Of a stretch of 64,000 nucleotides of DNA, positions 62,077-64,000 are shown one piece after another. Position 1 is the stretch's first letter. Every line of letters begins with the position of its first letter. The position numbers and the translations under genes were made by a program. Source of the DNA: Actinomadura sp. NAK00032 (lineage in GTDB: Bacteria; Actinomycetota; Actinomycetes; Streptosporangiales; Streptosporangiaceae); NCBI RefSeq assembly GCF_013364275.1, contig NZ_CP054932.1, positions 7,564,001-7,628,000 on the forward strand, given 5' to 3'. The notes beneath the pieces are model-generated. The model saw only the letters and a program-made list of their open reading frames with translations. It was not told the DNA's origin and did no database searches.

Positions 62077-62727
62077 TCACCCGGCCGGGGCGCCCGCCGG
62101 GTGCTGCTCGTGGTGCACGCTCAGCAGGTGCCGCACCAGCGTCGTCAGCACCTCCTTGCCGGAGGCGCGCTCGCGGACGTCGCACAGCACGATCGGGGTG
62201 TCGGGACGCAGGTCGAGCGCCTCCCGGATCTCCTCGACCGTGTAGTCGTAGCCGTCGTCGAAGCAGTTCACCGCGACGACGAACGGCAGCCCGCGGTTCT
62301 CGAAGTAGTCGACGGCGGGGAAGCAGTCGGCGAGGCGGCGGGTGTCGGCGAGGACGACGGCGCCGAGCGCGCCGTAGGACAGCTCGTCCCACATGAACCA
62401 GAAGCGGTCCTGGCCGGGCGTGCCGAACAGGTACAGGATCAGGCCGTCGCGGATCGTGATGCGGCCGAAGTCCATCGCGACGGTGGTGGTGGTCTTCTGC
62501 TCGACGCCCGCGGTGTCGTCGACGCCGACGCTCCGGTCGGTGAGCAGCTCCTCGGTCTGCAGCGGGCGGATCTCGCTGACGGCGCCGACCATGGTGGTCT
62601 TGCCGACGCCGAACCCCCCGGCGACGAGGATCTTCACCGCGACCGGCGCCGCCGCGCCCTCCGCCGGAGCCCCGCCGTCTCCGGCGGGCTCAGCGTTCGC
62701 CGCGGACTCAGAGGGCTTGGAGACCAT
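62077..62727 (-). CDS. cvnD: conservon GTPase (CvnD-like)
   Basis: A 216-residue Ras-like GTPase. P-loop GGFGVGKTT, switch DRSVGVDDTAG with ...TTTTVAMDFGRI, and GTPGQDRFW (the DxxG equivalent). The N-terminal 28 residues are Ala/Gly-rich. It overlaps the DUF742 gene by 20 bp. It acts in the heterotrimer-like conservon switches of actinomycetes. Confidence 0.93.
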   Translation of the reverse strand: MVSKPSESAANAEPAGDGGAPAEGAAAPVAVKILVAGGFGVGKTTMVGAVSEIRPLQTEELLTDRSVGVDDTAGVEQKTTTTVAMDFGRITIRDGLILYLFGTPGQDRFWFMWDELSYGALGAVVLADTRRLADCFPAVDYFENRGLPFVVAVNCFDDGYDYTVEEIREALDLRPDTPIVLCDVRERASGKEVLTTLVRHLLSVHHEQHPAGAPAG

Positions 62728-63085
62728 GGAGCACTTCCCTCAGCAGACGTTCCTTGGAGAGCGGGCTCTCCTGTTGGGGACGGGTGACGGTGATGAGCCG
62801 GTGGTGCAGCAGATCGCCGAGCAGGACGCGCACCACGACCAGCGGCAGCCGCATCCGCGCCGCGATCTCGGCGACCGGCTGCGGCTGCACGCACATCTCC
62901 AGGATGTCGATGTGCTCGGGGCCGATGCCGGGCGAGCCGGACCGGGGCCGCGCCGCGGTCGCCACGATCGTGATCATGTCGAAGTTCTCGCGGGTCGCGG
63001 GGCGCGCGCGCCCGCGCGTCAGCGCGTACGACCGGACGATGGGGCCGGCCTCGTCATCGAGCCATTCGCTGCCTGGACCGGTCAT
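62708..63085 (-). CDS. cvnC: conservon DUF742 protein (CvnC-like)
   Basis: The 125-residue protein has the DUF742 pattern: IVRSYALTRGRARP near residue 16, PQPVAEIAARMRLPLVVVRVLLGDL (winged-helix-like) and RLLREVLHGLQAL at the end. It is co-translated with the GTPase. The previous gene ends only 6 bp away. Confidence 0.92.
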   Translation of the reverse strand: MTGPGSEWLDDEAGPIVRSYALTRGRARPATRENFDMITIVATAARPRSGSPGIGPEHIDILEMCVQPQPVAEIAARMRLPLVVVRVLLGDLLHHRLITVTRPQQESPLSKERLLREVLHGLQAL

Positions 63086-63091
63086 GGCCCG

Positions 63092-64000
63092 TCACGATTC
63101 CTCGTTGTCGAGGGCCTCGGCGCGGCCGCGCCGGGTGCCCTGCTGGATGGACGACATCATCGACCGCAGCTCCTCGGGCGACCGGATCGGGCGGCGCGGC
63201 GCGGCGGGCCGCGGCGATGTGACGGTGGGGTCCTCGCGCAGCTGGGCGGCCATGTTCTCCTGCCGGACGCGCCGCGGCAGCGGCGGCCGGGAGGCCGCGC
63301 CCGGCCCGTCGGCGGGCCGCCGCCTGACCTCCCGCGGCGAGCGCGGGATCCCCGGCTTGGCGGGCGGCGCCGGCTTGGACTCCGGTTCGGGTTCGGGCTG
63401 CTCGGCGGACGGCGGGTCGCCCCACGGCGACGGCGCCGGCGTGGACGGCTGCGGAGGCACGATCCCCCACGCCCCGCTGGACGCCGAACCGGGCGCCGGC
63501 GGCTCCTCGAACACCGGAATGGGCCCGGTCCGCGCCAGCGGGTCGTCGGCCGCCGGCCCGGGCGCGGCGGCGTGGCGTCCCGCCGGGAGCCGCAGCACCG
63601 CGCCGCCGCCCGGTTCCGGGCGCGGCTCGCGGGGCCGGCCGCCGACCACCGAGCCGACGGGGACGAGCGCGTCCTCCGCGCGGCGGGTGGTGAGCGCGGG
63701 CGTGCCCGGCGCGGTGTCGCCCTCGTCCGGCACGACGAGGGCCTCCGGCAGCAGCACGATCGCGGTCATGCCGCCGTACGGGGACGTCCGCAGCGTGACC
63801 TTGATGCCGTGCCGGCGCGCGAGCCGGCCGACGACGAACAGGCCGAGCTGGGCGCTGTCGGACAGGTCGAACTCGGCGGCGGTGGCGAGCCGCTCGTTGG
63901 CGGCGGCGAGGCTCGGCGCGTCCATGGACAGGCCGCGGTCCTCGACCTCCAGCGTGAAGCCGTGCGAGACGGCCTGCCCGTGGACCTGCACGGTCGTGTG
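63092..64000 (-). CDS. cvnA: conservon sensor kinase-like protein, C-terminal part (CvnA-like)
   Basis: The last 303 codons are in the window and the gene starts beyond 64000. It begins inside a HATPase domain (LEVEDRGLSMDAPSLAAANERL with the G1 Asp-x-Gly variant, FVVGRLARRHGIKVTL) and ends in a Pro-rich, disordered tail of about 150 residues. In conservons a roadblock (CvnB) gene normally lies between this gene and DUF742, but the 6-bp gap leaves no room for it. Confidence 0.88.
   Translation of the reverse strand, partial: HTTVQVHGQAVSHGFTLEVEDRGLSMDAPSLAAANERLATAAEFDLSDSAQLGLFVVGRLARRHGIKVTLRTSPYGGMTAIVLLPEALVVPDEGDTAPGTPALTTRRAEDALVPVGSVVGGRPREPRPEPGGGAVLRLPAGRHAAAPGPAADDPLARTGPIPVFEEPPAPGSASSGAWGIVPPQPSTPAPSPWGDPPSAEQPEPEPESKPAPPAKPGIPRSPREVRRRPADGPGAASRPPLPRRVRQENMAAQLREDPTVTSPRPAAPRRPIRSPEELRSMMSSIQQGTRRGRAEALDNEES

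Overview
The window is high-GC actinobacterial chromosome from a filamentous actinomycete. A member of the Thermomonosporaceae, such as Actinomadura, would fit, but the genus is an inference. The markers are F420-type luciferase-like oxidoreductases, a mycothiol-dependent DinB-type enzyme, a full two-domain geosmin synthase, an XRE/DUF397/ATPase cassette and a conservon (DUF742 plus GTPase plus kinase tail). Genes are dense, and many are joined by ATGA or GTGA stop/start overlaps. I saw no rRNA, tRNA or CRISPR array.

Region 1 (1-12.3 kb) is a steroid-ring catabolism island. A leftward operon at 8786-4033 carries hsaD-, kstD-, kshB- and hsaA-like genes. A second leftward operon at 2965-1 carries an hsaC-like extradiol dioxygenase, a second KstD-like flavoprotein and a truncated F420 oxidoreductase. 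An SDR gene diverges from it. hsaB, encoding the flavin reductase partner of HsaA, diverges from hsaD. An IclR regulator and an LLM/SnoaL gene pair follow. Together they supply ring Delta1-dehydrogenation, electrons for 9-hydroxylation, A-ring hydroxylation, meta-cleavage and hydrolysis of the cleavage product.

Region 2 (12.3-22.6 kb) has an MHYT sensor, a tandem array of sixteen 16-bp units that overlaps the end of a mycothiol-enzyme gene, and then the most unusual locus in the window. A rightward operon encodes a MauD-like thioredoxin, a 67-residue six-cysteine peptide, a MauE/DoxX protein, a second MauD-like protein, an ABC exporter and an S26 signal peptidase. A convergent leftward operon encodes a 35-residue lysine-rich peptide ending in Gly-Gly, an E1-like (ThiF/MoeB) adenylyltransferase with an N-terminal PqqD/RRE-like region, and an M50-type membrane metallopeptidase with its own PqqD-like N-terminus. 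Each peptide gene is followed at once by a perfect GC hairpin. I read this as a candidate undescribed peptide-maturation system with two precursors. A secreted SGNH hydrolase lies beside it.

Region 3 (22.6-36.9 kb) holds a PucR-type regulator, a TnpB-only IS inserted into the remnant of a FAD oxidoreductase, a C2H2 mini-protein, an acetate-type transporter, a STAS protein, DUF2630, lactate permease, a PaoABC-type molybdenum aldehyde oxidoreductase, a Cgl0159-family protein, a small membrane protein and geosmin synthase.

Region 4 (36.9-46.1 kb) holds a membrane STAND NTPase with 14 WD40 repeats, an ECF sigma factor with a membrane partner, the XRE/DUF397/ATPase cassette with a long dyad between them, a NUDIX enzyme, a small membrane protein that has a decayed copy 2.8 kb away, and a NADAR protein.

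Region 5 (46.1-57.7 kb) is a LacI-controlled carbohydrate-type regulon: a TauABC/NMT1-type ABC transporter, a Gfo/Idh/MocA dehydrogenase, a DUF993 protein, a TIM-barrel epimerase, a polytopic transporter, a secreted sugar dehydrogenase with a C-terminal lectin-like domain, and a LamG protein. Two promoters carry the same tandem operator arrangement (GAAAGCGCTTTC-like sites spaced 13 bp centre to centre).

Region 6 (57.7-64 kb) has a MmyB-like regulator, an aldo/keto reductase, two little-known proteins, galT and a conservon operon. The conservon appears to lack the usual roadblock gene and runs off the right edge.
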